This document shows, in pieces, positions 13,465 through 21,523 of a stretch of 29,076 bases of DNA (positions within the stretch are counted from its first letter, which is position 1; each line of letters starts with the position of its first letter). The translations under genes were made by a program, and so were the position numbers. The stretch is from Spirochaeta sp. GTDB lineage: Bacteria > Spirochaetota > Spirochaetia > DSM-27196 > Alkalispirochaetaceae. The notes beneath the pieces are model-generated. The model made no database searches. It was not told the DNA's origin and saw only the letters and a program-made list of their open reading frames with translations. The stretch covers positions 1 through 29,076 of the forward strand of contig SKHA01000316.1 of assembly GCA_007117185.1 (NCBI GenBank). The letters run 5' to 3'.

Positions 13465-16008
13465 TCACCACGTGCCGCGCAGATGCCGGCACGTTATCTC
13501 GTCCACATCCCAGCGGCGGTGGTCGTCGCCGGCGGCGCCAGTCACAGAGACCCGGTGGGTCTCCCCTGGCAACATCAGAAACCCGTTGTCGCCAAAACGA
13601 AGCGCCGGATCCCGGGCTTCAAGAGTAACCCAGAACGCCGGGGCCCCGGCGCAGGCCACCTCAACTGTTCCACACCCCGCAGAACCCGCCGCAGATCCGG
13701 TTGCCGAAACGGTCAGCCCGGGCATCTGCAACTCGCACCGTTTGGGTTCGGTGAGAAACGTCCACCCCCGTTCAACGGTGGTGTGACCGTCACCCTCCCA
13801 GGTCGCCAGAAGAAACTCCTGCTCTCCGGTCCCGGCCAGGTCGCTGCGCTCCACCAGAGTTGCTGTATCGGACGCTGCACTCACTTCCACCCGGCGCTCC
13901 CGGCGGACCGTGCCGTCCCAGCCCAGCCACTGCAGGAGAACGCTGCCCCGCACCTCCCGGTCTGTGTCGTTGGACAGCCACACTTCCTGCTGAGTCTGGT
14001 AGACCTGGCAGACCAGGCGCAACGGTGCGAAAAAGCGACGGGCCTCGTAGTGCAGGAGTTTCCAGCGCCCATCATACTCCAGGCTGGACCAGGAAACCAC
14101 CGGCCACAGGTCGTTCAGCTGCCAGTACAGCGCCCCCATGCTCACCGGGCGCCGGCTGCGCCAGAAGTCCACCGCCGTACGGATCGCCAGCGCCTGCTGC
14201 ACCTGACTCAGGTACAGGAAGTTTTCAAAGTCGAAAGGAAGACGAAAGTAGCGGGTCATCGTCTCGGTAACCACCGTATTGCCCCGGGGGTGGCGCTGGT
14301 GGTGCTCCAGGTCCGGAGCGGTGGGGTTGAACTGGGAAGGCGGGGTAAATGTGCGGATGCTGTGCAGCGAGGGAAAGGACTGGAAACCGAACTCCGAACA
14401 GAATCGCGGGGTCACCTCCTGGTAGCCGTCGAAACTCTTCCCCTCGTGCCAGACGCTCCAGTAATGCATGTCCCCGGAGGTGTCGTCGTGAAAGTTGTCC
14501 GAGAAGTCACCCTCTCCGGCGGCGGGTGAGCTGGGCCAGAACACCCGCGTGTCGTCCAGGGCGCGCACCCCTGCCCCGATGACGCCGCTGTTGAGGCGGT
14601 CGTAGTCGATGAGGTAACGACCAGGGTTCTCCCGGGACTCGGGATACCACCCCAGCGCACCGATATCCTCGTTGTTGCCGCACCAGATCGCGATGCAGGG
14701 GTGGCTCATCAGACGGCGTACCTGCACCGCCACCTCCAGGCGCACCTCCTGGAGAAACCATTCCTGGGAAGGGTAGAGGGAACAGGAGAACATGAAGTCC
14801 TGCCACACCATCAGCCCCAGCTCGTCGCAGATCTGGTAGAAGTGGTCCGGTTCGTACTGCCCCCCGCCCCACACGCGGATCATGTTCATATGCGCCGCAG
14901 CGGCGGCCTCCAGGTGCTGCCGGCAGCGCTGGACCGTCTGCCGGGAGGGCAGCGCGTCCAGGGGAATCCAGTTGGCCCCCTTCGCCCAGACATCCCTACC
15001 GTTTACCCGGAAGAACATACTGCGTCCGTGGGTGTCCTTCTCGCTGACCACCTCAATAGTGCGAAACGCGGTGGTGAACTGCAGCGGTGACGCCTGCGGA
15101 ACGATCACCTCAACGGTGTAGAGGGGCTGTGCACCGTACCCGGCAGGCCACCACAACTGCGGCTGTTGCACCAGCAGATCCACCTGCACCGCAGCGCGAT
15201 CCGGAAAGAGCGAGCAGGGATCCTGCGGCAGGAGATGCGCCCCGCCGGCGCGAGCGACTTCCTCGCCGGTGGGATCAAGCAGCCGTACCTCGATCCCCTG
15301 GACCACCTGCTGCGGGGGGAGCGGGGTATCCAGCTCCACCGTCACCGGCAGAAGCCATGTCCCGTCGAGATGCTCAGGGTCAACCGGGCGCGGTACGCCA
15401 CGGCTGTTCACCGGCGCCCAGGCAACCTCCCGGGTCAGCGCAATCCTGCCGTAGAGCCCCGCTACCATCAGCGCCGGCCCCCAGTCCCACCCGCTGTGGC
15501 ACTGCACCTTTCGCACCAGGTTGCGGTGGGGTGACTGCACTGGATACCCGTTGAACGGCACCGGGTAGGGCAGCGCCTCACTGCGCTGCAGCGCCAGCTT
15601 CTCCGCGCTGTCCAGGGCTACCGAGATCGAATTGGAACCTGCCTGTACCGCCGATGTCACATCGACCCGGACGGGAACAAACATGTTGGTCCCCTGCCAC
15701 ACCTCGCTGCCGTTGACGCGGATCGTCCCGGTGCAGTCCACGGTATCGATAGTGAGAATCCAGCGGGGTCCGTCCTCGTGGGATAGTGGCGCCGCTTCGG
15801 GTAGGACGAAATTCCGGGTCATCGTCCAACCCCGCTGCCCCACCCACTGGACCTCCAGCTCGTTTCGCCCGAAGAACGGATCGTCCAGCACGCCCTGGTG
15901 GATCAGCGCTGAGTGTACATCTCCCGGAAGGGTGATCGAGAGGTCATACGCTCCATCCTCGTCGGTGAGACCCCACACCCCCGCCAGATCAATCGTATCG
16001 TTCCCCAT
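13465..16008 (-). CDS. GH2 beta-mannosidase
   Basis: The 847-residue protein begins at the ATG at 16006-16008, just after a GGGGGG ribosome binding site; longer in-frame readings enter the ROK gene region and are rejected. It has the GH2 layout: an N-terminal sugar-binding jelly roll (1-190), an immunoglobulin-like domain (about 215-325), the TIM barrel (about 330-640) and C-terminal beta domains. NMIRVWGGGQYEPDHFY (375-391) is typical of beta-mannosidases. The acid/base is Glu447 in IWCGNNE and the nucleophile Glu539 in FCSEFGFQSFPS. It removes non-reducing beta-mannose from manno-oligosaccharides or the Man-beta-1,4-GlcNAc of N-glycan cores. There is no signal peptide. It is the first gene of the leftward GH2-GH1-GH20-GNAT operon, whose control region is shared with the ROK gene. 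Confidence 0.92.
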   Translation of the reverse strand: MGNDTIDLAGVWGLTDEDGAYDLSITLPGDVHSALIHQGVLDDPFFGRNELEVQWVGQRGWTMTRNFVLPEAAPLSHEDGPRWILTIDTVDCTGTIRVNGSEVWQGTNMFVPVRVDVTSAVQAGSNSISVALDSAEKLALQRSEALPYPVPFNGYPVQSPHRNLVRKVQCHSGWDWGPALMVAGLYGRIALTREVAWAPVNSRGVPRPVDPEHLDGTWLLPVTVELDTPLPPQQVVQGIEVRLLDPTGEEVARAGGAHLLPQDPCSLFPDRAAVQVDLLVQQPQLWWPAGYGAQPLYTVEVIVPQASPLQFTTAFRTIEVVSEKDTHGRSMFFRVNGRDVWAKGANWIPLDALPSRQTVQRCRQHLEAAAAAHMNMIRVWGGGQYEPDHFYQICDELGLMVWQDFMFSCSLYPSQEWFLQEVRLEVAVQVRRLMSHPCIAIWCGNNEDIGALGWYPESRENPGRYLIDYDRLNSGVIGAGVRALDDTRVFWPSSPAAGEGDFSDNFHDDTSGDMHYWSVWHEGKSFDGYQEVTPRFCSEFGFQSFPSLHSIRTFTPPSQFNPTAPDLEHHQRHPRGNTVVTETMTRYFRLPFDFENFLYLSQVQQALAIRTAVDFWRSRRPVSMGALYWQLNDLWPVVSWSSLEYDGRWKLLHYEARRFFAPLRLVCQVYQTQQEVWLSNDTDREVRGSVLLQWLGWDGTVRRERRVEVSAASDTATLVERSDLAGTGEQEFLLATWEGDGHTTVERGWTFLTEPKRCELQMPGLTVSATGSAAGSAGCGTVEVACAGAPAFWVTLEARDPALRFGDNGFLMLPGETHRVSVTGAAGDDHRRWDVDEITCRHLRGTW

Positions 16009-16028
16009 CGTCCCCCCTGATTTTTTTC

Positions 16029-16057
16029 TTGACACACCCGCAAACTCGTGGAACACT
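16029..16057 (+). promoter_or_regulatory. Putative promoter of the ROK gene
   Basis: TTGACA (16029-16034), a 17-base spacer and a weak -10 AACACT (16052-16057). A transcription start near 16064 would lie inside the palindrome at 16061-16078, a good arrangement for repression by the ROK protein. Confidence 0.35.
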
Positions 16058-16060
16058 GTA

Positions 16061-16078
16061 GTTGGATTTAAAACCAAC
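16061..16078. promoter_or_regulatory. 18-bp palindrome between divergent GH2 and ROK operons, likely ROK operator
   Basis: GTTGGATTTAAAACCAAC matches its reverse complement at 8 of 9 pairs, with GTTGG/CCAAC arms around a TTTAAA core. It is the only clear dyad in the 90-bp space between the two start codons. The size and the AT-rich centre suit a dimeric winged-helix repressor such as the adjacent ROK protein. One site could control both directions. Confidence 0.6.
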
Positions 16079-16098
16079 CAATTAGGAGTGTAACACGG

Positions 16099-17289
16099 GT
16101 GGCACCGGCGATCAAGAGAAATCGAGTGATGAACCGCTCTCGGGTCCTGCGGGCAATCTGGCGCCAACCCCTGCTGAGCCGCATCGAGACCGCCGCGCTG
16201 CTGGGGCTGGACAAGTCCACCGTCTCGGCGGTGGTCAATGAGCTGCTTGAGCTGGGCATCCTCGAAGAAGTCGCCGAGGGCGACGCGTCTCCCCAGGGAG
16301 GTCGCCGCCCGGTAGAGCTGCAGATCCGCAGAGACTATGGATTGGTCCTGGGGATGGAACTGCAGCCGGGGTTTTTCCGCGCCGCATTGTGCGACCTCCA
16401 CGGGAAGGTCCTGCAGCAATGGACCGCCGAGACCCGTCGGGAGACCGAAGGGTTTACCGAATATCTTCTGGGAATCATCGAGGAAATTCTCGCGGACCTT
16501 GGGGACCGGCAGCGTTCATTGCTTGGTATCGGCGTGGCCATGGGTGGACTGATCAACTCGATCCGCAACGAGATTACCGGGTCCATTCCGATGCGCCTGG
16601 AACACTTCGACTTCCAGAAAGAGATCTCCGACCGCCTCCCCTTTCCCGTTGTCGCCGAGAACGACGCCAACGCCTGCGCCTGGGGTGAGCTGACGTTCCA
16701 CCGCGCCGGGAACGTTCATGACTTCCTGTACGTGCTGGTGCAGATGCGCACCAGCTCCAGCGGCCGCCACCTCTACGGCGGTATCGGTGTGGGTATCGGG
16801 GTGGTAATCAACAGTACCCTCTACCCGGGAGCCACCTTCACCGCCGGCGAGTTCCGCAGCGCGTTCTGGCAGGGTCAGGGGTCCGGGCAGTTCTCTCTGA
16901 ACGACGAGGAAGCGGGTCGGGTGGCGACAGACCCGGTAATGCGGGAACGCTTCTTCCGGGAGCTGGCCCGCAACGTGGCGGTGATCATCAACGTGATGAA
17001 TCTGGACCACCTGTTCATCGGTGGCGACGTGCTGGCCTACCAGGACGAGCTGGGAGTGATCCTGGACGAGGAGATCCGTATGAACTGGCCTTACCAGACT
17101 CCCCCGCGGTGCGAGATCTGTTTTTCCAGCTTTCAGGAGAACGCGGTGGTCTACGGCGCCGCCGGGATGATGCTGGACCGGCTCTTCTCCGACCAGATCT
17201 TCCCTCAGGGGGATATCCGCAACCGCCACGGCCGGGCGGAGGTACTCAGTGAGTTCAATGAGGCGATTGTACGCCTTGGAGAGCGATAG
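16099..17289 (+). CDS. ROK-family transcriptional regulator (NagC/XylR-like)
   Basis: The 396-residue protein starts at GTG 16099, with AGGAG ten bases upstream; an internal GTG-ATG pair at 16129 is an alternative. Residues 15-65 are a MarR-like winged helix (LSRIETAALLGLDKSTVSAVV, LLELGILEEV, GRRPVEL). The rest is the ROK sugar-kinase fold with LVLGMELQPGFFRAAL, GIGVAMGGLIN, VAENDANACAWGEL and GIGVGIGVVIN. The usual zinc motif CxCGxxGCxE is missing; its place is taken by EFRSAFWQGQGSG, so it is a divergent ROK regulator. The DNA-binding head marks it as a repressor, not a glucokinase. It heads the transporter operon, diverges from the glycosidase operon, and probably reads an imported sugar. 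Confidence 0.88.
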   Translation: MAPAIKRNRVMNRSRVLRAIWRQPLLSRIETAALLGLDKSTVSAVVNELLELGILEEVAEGDASPQGGRRPVELQIRRDYGLVLGMELQPGFFRAALCDLHGKVLQQWTAETRRETEGFTEYLLGIIEEILADLGDRQRSLLGIGVAMGGLINSIRNEITGSIPMRLEHFDFQKEISDRLPFPVVAENDANACAWGELTFHRAGNVHDFLYVLVQMRTSSSGRHLYGGIGVGIGVVINSTLYPGATFTAGEFRSAFWQGQGSGQFSLNDEEAGRVATDPVMRERFFRELARNVAVIINVMNLDHLFIGGDVLAYQDELGVILDEEIRMNWPYQTPPRCEICFSSFQENAVVYGAAGMMLDRLFSDQIFPQGDIRNRHGRAEVLSEFNEAIVRLGER

Positions 17290-17327
17290 CTCGCGCAGCG
17301 GGCAGTGTCCGCCTGGCGGGCGCAAAT

Positions 17328-17343
17328 CGGGGCAATCGCCCCG
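17328..17343 (+). other. Small hairpin before the sugar-binding protein gene
   Basis: CGGGGC-AATC-GCCCCG forms a 6-bp GC stem with a 4-base loop, about 20 bases before the start codon of the solute-binding protein. There is no T-run, so it is probably not a terminator. It may protect the 5' end of a processed transcript. Confidence 0.4.
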
Positions 17344-17363
17344 CAAAACAAGGGAGGTAGCAC

Positions 17364-18665
17364 ATGCTACGGAACGTATTGATGGTGGCGATGATCACCC
17401 TCGCGGTGACAGGAATGGTCTGGGCCGGTGGCGGCCGCGAACAGGCACCGGCTGGCGGGGTCACCCTGGAAGTGATGCACTACCTGGACCTGGCAGACAA
17501 CACATCCACAACCAACTTCAACGAGGTTGTCGACGCATTTCGTGCGGCGAATCCGGGAATCAGACTCAACTTCGATTACCTCTTCGATGAGGCGTACCAC
17601 AACAAACTGCAGGCAGTGGCGGTAGCAGGACAGCTGCCGGACGTGCTGTTTCTCTGGCCGGGCAAGCGCACCGGTGATGTAACCGGAGCGGGGCTGGTAC
17701 AGGACCTTCGTCCCTGGATCGAGCCGGTACGGGACCAGTTTGCCCCCGCCGCGCTCACCCCGCAGGGACCCAACGGCGAGATCTGGGAACTGCCCGAGCA
17801 GATCACCGCAACCCACGTGATGTTCACCAACGAGCGCCTCCTGCGGGAGCTGGGCCTCTCCTTCCCGCGGACCTTTCAGGAACTTCTCGCTCAGGGCGAG
17901 GTGATTCGTGCGGCGGGATACATCCCCATCGCGATGGACAACGGCGGCGGCTGGCAGATGCAAAGCTGTCTGCTCAGCGCCCTGGTGGAACGCACCGCCG
18001 GTCGCGACTGGTTTGACCGCGCCATCATCGGCGAGGCGAGTTTCACCGATTCCCAGTTTGTCCGCGCTCTTGAGGTGATCAAGACCCTCCACGACCAGGA
18101 CATGTTCACCCCCGGTATCAACCAGGCCGAATACGGTCAGGCCCTGACCGATTTCGTGAACGAGCGGGCTGTCTATCTGATCGACGGTGGGTGGCGGACC
18201 AGCAACCTGGCCAGCGAGCTCACTGCGGAACAGCAGCAGTACCTGGGCTACAACGTCTTCCCGGCGCTGCCCAACGAACAGGGCACCCCCGGATCCACCG
18301 CCATCGTTCCCGGTACCGGCTTCGGCATGAACGCCAACCTGAGTGGTGAAAAAGCAGACGCCGCGTGGGCCTGGATCTACCACTTCGCCGGCCCCGCAGG
18401 ATCACGAATCAAGGCACAGCAGGGGTGGCTCCCGGCGGTGGTTGACGCGGTGGGACCGGATGCGCCGCTGCTGACCCGCAAGCTGGCGGACTTCCTTGGA
18501 ACCACCCCCGGTGGCTACGTCATCGACGCGGTGATGGACGCCGAGGGCATGGGCGTTCTGCACCCGGCGCTGCAGGAGATGATGTTCGGTCGGCTCACAC
18601 CCCAGCAGGTAGCCCAGCGCTACGAGCAGTGGGTAGCGGCCAACGACACCGGTCGCGGCAACTGA
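17364..18665 (+). CDS. ABC sugar transporter, extracellular solute-binding protein
   Basis: The 433-residue protein starts at an ATG with a strong GGGAGG upstream. A signal peptide of about 21 residues ends VWA before GGGREQAPAGG. This Ala-Gly-Gly style of processing site without a cysteine is common in spirochaetal sugar-binding proteins, so signal peptidase I cleavage is likely. The mature part has the family-1 (MalE/UgpB-like) pattern: TLEVMHYLDLADN, then FRAANPGIRLNFDYLF, GQLPDVLFLWPGKRTGD, YIPIAMDNGGGWQMQSCLL, AVYLIDGGWRTSNL and PGTGFGMNANLSGEK. It captures an oligosaccharide for the two permeases that follow; the ligand is not evident, but the co-located glycosidases suggest a beta-mannoside, beta-glucoside or chitobiose-like sugar. 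Confidence 0.9.
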   Translation: MLRNVLMVAMITLAVTGMVWAGGGREQAPAGGVTLEVMHYLDLADNTSTTNFNEVVDAFRAANPGIRLNFDYLFDEAYHNKLQAVAVAGQLPDVLFLWPGKRTGDVTGAGLVQDLRPWIEPVRDQFAPAALTPQGPNGEIWELPEQITATHVMFTNERLLRELGLSFPRTFQELLAQGEVIRAAGYIPIAMDNGGGWQMQSCLLSALVERTAGRDWFDRAIIGEASFTDSQFVRALEVIKTLHDQDMFTPGINQAEYGQALTDFVNERAVYLIDGGWRTSNLASELTAEQQQYLGYNVFPALPNEQGTPGSTAIVPGTGFGMNANLSGEKADAAWAWIYHFAGPAGSRIKAQQGWLPAVVDAVGPDAPLLTRKLADFLGTTPGGYVIDAVMDAEGMGVLHPALQEMMFGRLTPQQVAQRYEQWVAANDTGRGN

Positions 18666-18682
18666 CCCCGACCACCGACTCA

Positions 18683-18713
18683 CCGGGGCGCGTGACCGCA
18701 CAGCGCGCCCCGG
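18683..18713 (+). other. Strong intra-operon hairpin between binding-protein and permease genes
   Basis: CCGGGGCGCG (18683-18692) and CGCGCCCCGG (18704-18713) are perfect 10-bp arms with an 11-base loop. No T-run follows. Placed right after the binding-protein stop, it probably blocks 3' exonucleases and limits readthrough. That would give the excess of binding protein over permease typical of such operons, as REP elements do after malE. Confidence 0.7.
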
Positions 18714-18737
18714 CATCCTGTTCCCGGAGGAATCAAG

Positions 18738-19625
18738 ATGACCAGTGCAGCGGAAAAACGCTGGAGTTACGCCATACTCGTGGGGCCCTCGGTGGTGATC
18801 TACGCCGCCGTGATCCTCTTTCCCATCCTCTTCAGCCTCACCCTGGGATTCACCCGCTGGGGCGGTTTCGGCACACCCGAATGGGTGGGCATGGCAAACT
18901 ACACCCGTATGCTGGCAGACCCGATCTTTCGCCTGGGGCTGCGGAACAACATGCTCGTGGTCGCCATCTCCGTCTTCGGGCAGATCCCCTTCGGCTTCGT
19001 CCTGGCGTACATCATCTACCGACGCATGGTCCGGGGAAGCAACTTCTTCGAGACAATGATCTTTCTGCCAATCACCGTCTCGGCGATCGTGGTGGCAAAA
19101 CTGTGGAATCAGATCTTCTCGCCTGCTGGAGTGGTAACGCAGCTCGTCCGGATGACCACGGACAACCCGCGTTACGTCTTCGCAATCTTCGAGAACCGCG
19201 ATCTCGCTATCGTTCCTATTCTGGGGGTGATCATGTGGTACTACACCGGTATCTACATGATCATCTTCCTGGCAAACCTGCACAAGATCTCTCCGGATGT
19301 GATCGAAGCGTCCATCATGGACGGGGCTACAGAGGGGCAGATTCTCTGGCGGGTGATCATTCCGCAGATGATCAACATCCTCTTCACCACCGCGGTCTTC
19401 GCCATCGCCGGAAGCCTGAAGGGGTTTGACCTGATCTTCGCGATGACCGGCGGCGGACCGGCGCACTATACCGAGGTGATCGCGATCTACATGTATTACA
19501 ACACCTTCCGCTACTACAATTACGGGTACGGCAGTGCCGTATCGATGATGATCGTCGCTTTGAGCCTGGGACTGATAACGGTCCTGCAGGCGATCATGCG
19601 ACGTGTCGAGGAGCGTTTCGAATGA
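18738..19625 (+). CDS. ABC sugar transporter permease, MalF/UgpA-like
   Basis: The 295-residue inner-membrane protein follows a GGAGG site. The first helix is YAILVGPSVVIYAAVILFPI, and about six helices in total are visible. The ATPase-docking EAA loop is EASIMDGATEGQILWRVIIP in the C-terminal half, which identifies it as a binding-protein-dependent permease of the carbohydrate uptake type 1 family. LKGFDLIFAMTGGGPAHYTE after it is typical of the MalF side of the pair. It overlaps the next permease by 4 bases (ATGA). No ATPase gene is in the operon, so a shared MsiK/UgpC-type ATPase elsewhere must drive it (inference). Confidence 0.92.
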   Translation: MTSAAEKRWSYAILVGPSVVIYAAVILFPILFSLTLGFTRWGGFGTPEWVGMANYTRMLADPIFRLGLRNNMLVVAISVFGQIPFGFVLAYIIYRRMVRGSNFFETMIFLPITVSAIVVAKLWNQIFSPAGVVTQLVRMTTDNPRYVFAIFENRDLAIVPILGVIMWYYTGIYMIIFLANLHKISPDVIEASIMDGATEGQILWRVIIPQMINILFTTAVFAIAGSLKGFDLIFAMTGGGPAHYTEVIAIYMYYNTFRYYNYGYGSAVSMMIVALSLGLITVLQAIMRRVEERFE

Positions 19626-20473
19626 GTGTCACCCGCCTTCAGGACCAGAAGAATCTCGTGCTCTGGCGCGTGTTTTCCTGGGTGTTCATGGTTCTCTTCA
19701 CCGTTCTGACCGTCGCGCCGCTATTGTGGCTGCTGTACAGCTCCATGAAGCCCCACCCGGAGATCGTGCGCAACATCTTCTCCCTGCCCCGGTCGTTCTT
19801 CGTTCAGAACTACACCGTCGCCTGGGAGCGGGGACGGCTGGGGCTGCTCATGGCCAACAGCGTCTTCTATTCCCTTACCGCGACGGTGATCACGGTGGTT
19901 CTGGCCCTTTCCAGCGGCTACGGCATCGCCAAGTTCGGCTATCGCATTTCCGGCGTGGTGTACACCTTCTTCATCATGGGGCTGCTCATCACCGCCCACT
20001 CGGTGCTGGTGCCACTCTTTGTGATGCAGACCCGTATCGGCATCGCCGACACCCGCCTTGGCGTGCTGATCCCCTACGTGGGGTTCGGCCTGCCCTTTCT
20101 GATCTACCTGTCCACCTCGTATATTCGGGGAATTCCCGGGGCGCTGGAGGAGTCGGCGCGGATCGATGGGGCAACGTACCTGCAGATCTTCTGGCACGTG
20201 ATCCGCCCCATCGCCGCGCCGGTAGTAGCCACGATGACGATCTTCGCGTTTCTCTCCAACTGGAACGAGTTTGTCTTCGTCTTCGTCCTCACCAGCCGGC
20301 AGGCGTTGCGCAGCCTCCCGGTGGGGGTCAACGCCTTTGCCGGTGGTATGTCCCGGGACTACGGGCTGCTGTTTGCGGCGCTGGTAATCGCCACCATCCC
20401 GATGATCGTCTTCTATCTGCTCTTCCAGGACCAGCTCAAGAAGGGCTTCGCCGCCGGGGCGGTGAAGGAGTAG
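19622..20473 (+). CDS. ABC sugar transporter permease, MalG/UgpE-like
   Basis: The 283-residue protein starts inside the stop of the preceding permease gene. A first membrane helix around residues 17-40 (WVFMVLFTVLTVAPLLWLLY) is followed by YSSMKPHPEIVRNIFSLP, typical of the MalG class. The EAA loop reads EESARIDGATYLQIFWHVI. The end, with LPVGVNAFAG and LFQDQLKKGFAAGAVKE, also fits the family. It forms the translocation pore with the upstream permease. A 114-bp gap with a candidate promoter separates it from the ribokinase gene. Confidence 0.92.
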   Translation: MSVTRLQDQKNLVLWRVFSWVFMVLFTVLTVAPLLWLLYSSMKPHPEIVRNIFSLPRSFFVQNYTVAWERGRLGLLMANSVFYSLTATVITVVLALSSGYGIAKFGYRISGVVYTFFIMGLLITAHSVLVPLFVMQTRIGIADTRLGVLIPYVGFGLPFLIYLSTSYIRGIPGALEESARIDGATYLQIFWHVIRPIAAPVVATMTIFAFLSNWNEFVFVFVLTSRQALRSLPVGVNAFAGGMSRDYGLLFAALVIATIPMIVFYLLFQDQLKKGFAAGAVKE

Positions 20474-20535
20474 CGTCACAGGGTAACCGGCACAGGTTCG
20501 CCCCCGTAGACGGCCACCACAGATCAGTCGGCTCG

Positions 20536-20564
20536 TTGACAGCGGACAGTCTGCTGCGTACCCT
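20536..20564 (+). promoter_or_regulatory. Putative internal promoter of rbsK-marC
   Basis: TTGACA (20536-20541), a 17-base spacer and TACCCT (20559-20564) precede the ribokinase ATG at 20588, with AAGGAGC in between. The 114-bp gap after the permease, long for this operon, supports a separate transcription start. Confidence 0.45.
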
Positions 20565-20587
20565 TGGAAGCTCAAGGAGCAATCTCG

Positions 20588-21523
20588 ATGAAACACGTTG
20601 CCGTTCTGGGGAGTCTGAATATCGATCTGGTGGTCCAGGTTCCGCGCTTTCCCGGGCCCGGGGAGACGCTGCGGGGCAGCAGCTTTCAGACATTTCTTGG
20701 CGGCAAGGGGGGTAACCAGGCGATGGCGCTGGCCCGCCTCGGCGCCGCCCCGGTGATGGCCGGGCGGGTCGGGGACGACGACTTCGGCCGCCGCTACCTC
20801 GCCGCCCTGAACGATGCCGGCGCCGACGCGTCGCTGGTACAGACGGTGGGCGGAGTTTCCACCGGGACTGCCCTGATCGAGGTGGAAGAGAGCGGCCAGA
20901 ACCACATCGTCATTGTTGCCGGGGCAAACGGAACGTGGTCGGCTGACGACGCCGCCCAGGCCGTTGGCTCCCTCAGCTCGGGAGACCTGCTGCTCCTGCA
21001 GCTGGAGATCCCCTACCAGGCGGTGTGGCAGGCCATACGCACCGCCGCCGCCCGGGGTGTCACGGTGATTCTCGACCCCGCGCCGGCGCCGACGCAGGAT
21101 CAACCGATCCCCCCTGATGTGCTGGCCAGCCTGGGGTGGATCACCCCCAACGAGAGCGAAGCCGCGGCGATCACCGGGGTGGACACCTCCACGGAGGCGG
21201 GGCAGCGAGCCGCGGCGGTTGCCCTTATCGAGATGGGGCTCACCCAGGGGGTGGTCAAAGCGGGTGCCCGGGGGGCGTGGCTGGCCACCAAACAGGAACC
21301 GCAACCGGTGCTGATCCCGGGATTCGCCGTTACCGTGAAGGACACCACCGCCGCAGGAGACTCCTTCAACGGCGGGCTTGCCTGGGCTCTCTCCCGAGGG
21401 CTGCCACCCCGGGAGGCGCTGCGTCAGGCCAACGCCGTGGCCGCTCTCAGCACCACCGCAATGGGAGCGCAGACAGCGATGCCTGACGCGGACACCGTCA
21501 ACGCCCTGCTGAAACGCTTATGA
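20588..21523 (+). CDS. rbsK: Ribokinase (PfkB family)
   Basis: The 311-residue protein starts at the ATG after AAGGAGC; an upstream TTG in frame is rejected because the family N-terminus begins at MKHVAVLGSLNIDLVV. Signature one is FLGGKGGNQAMALARLG (36-52). The anion-hole and catalytic base motif is DTTAAGDSFNGGLAW with Asp258. ITPNESEAAAITG at 185-197 and the length match ribokinases, which phosphorylate ribose (or deoxyribose) at O5 with ATP. Its presence after an oligosaccharide transporter could mean the locus handles a pentose-bearing compound, or simply that two units adjoin. The next gene overlaps by 4 bases. Confidence 0.88.
   Translation: MKHVAVLGSLNIDLVVQVPRFPGPGETLRGSSFQTFLGGKGGNQAMALARLGAAPVMAGRVGDDDFGRRYLAALNDAGADASLVQTVGGVSTGTALIEVEESGQNHIVIVAGANGTWSADDAAQAVGSLSSGDLLLLQLEIPYQAVWQAIRTAAARGVTVILDPAPAPTQDQPIPPDVLASLGWITPNESEAAAITGVDTSTEAGQRAAAVALIEMGLTQGVVKAGARGAWLATKQEPQPVLIPGFAVTVKDTTAAGDSFNGGLAWALSRGLPPREALRQANAVAALSTTAMGAQTAMPDADTVNALLKRL

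Noticed and set aside
16009..16419. Upstream extension of the GH2 frame to 16419
   Set aside because: It runs antisense through the ROK gene; the beta-mannosidase fold begins at 16008 after a strong ribosome binding site.
19721..21304. Leftward 527-codon open frame opposite the permease and ribokinase genes
   Set aside because: His/Asp/Gly-rich shadow spanning two well-identified genes and their gap; no start signal or motif.
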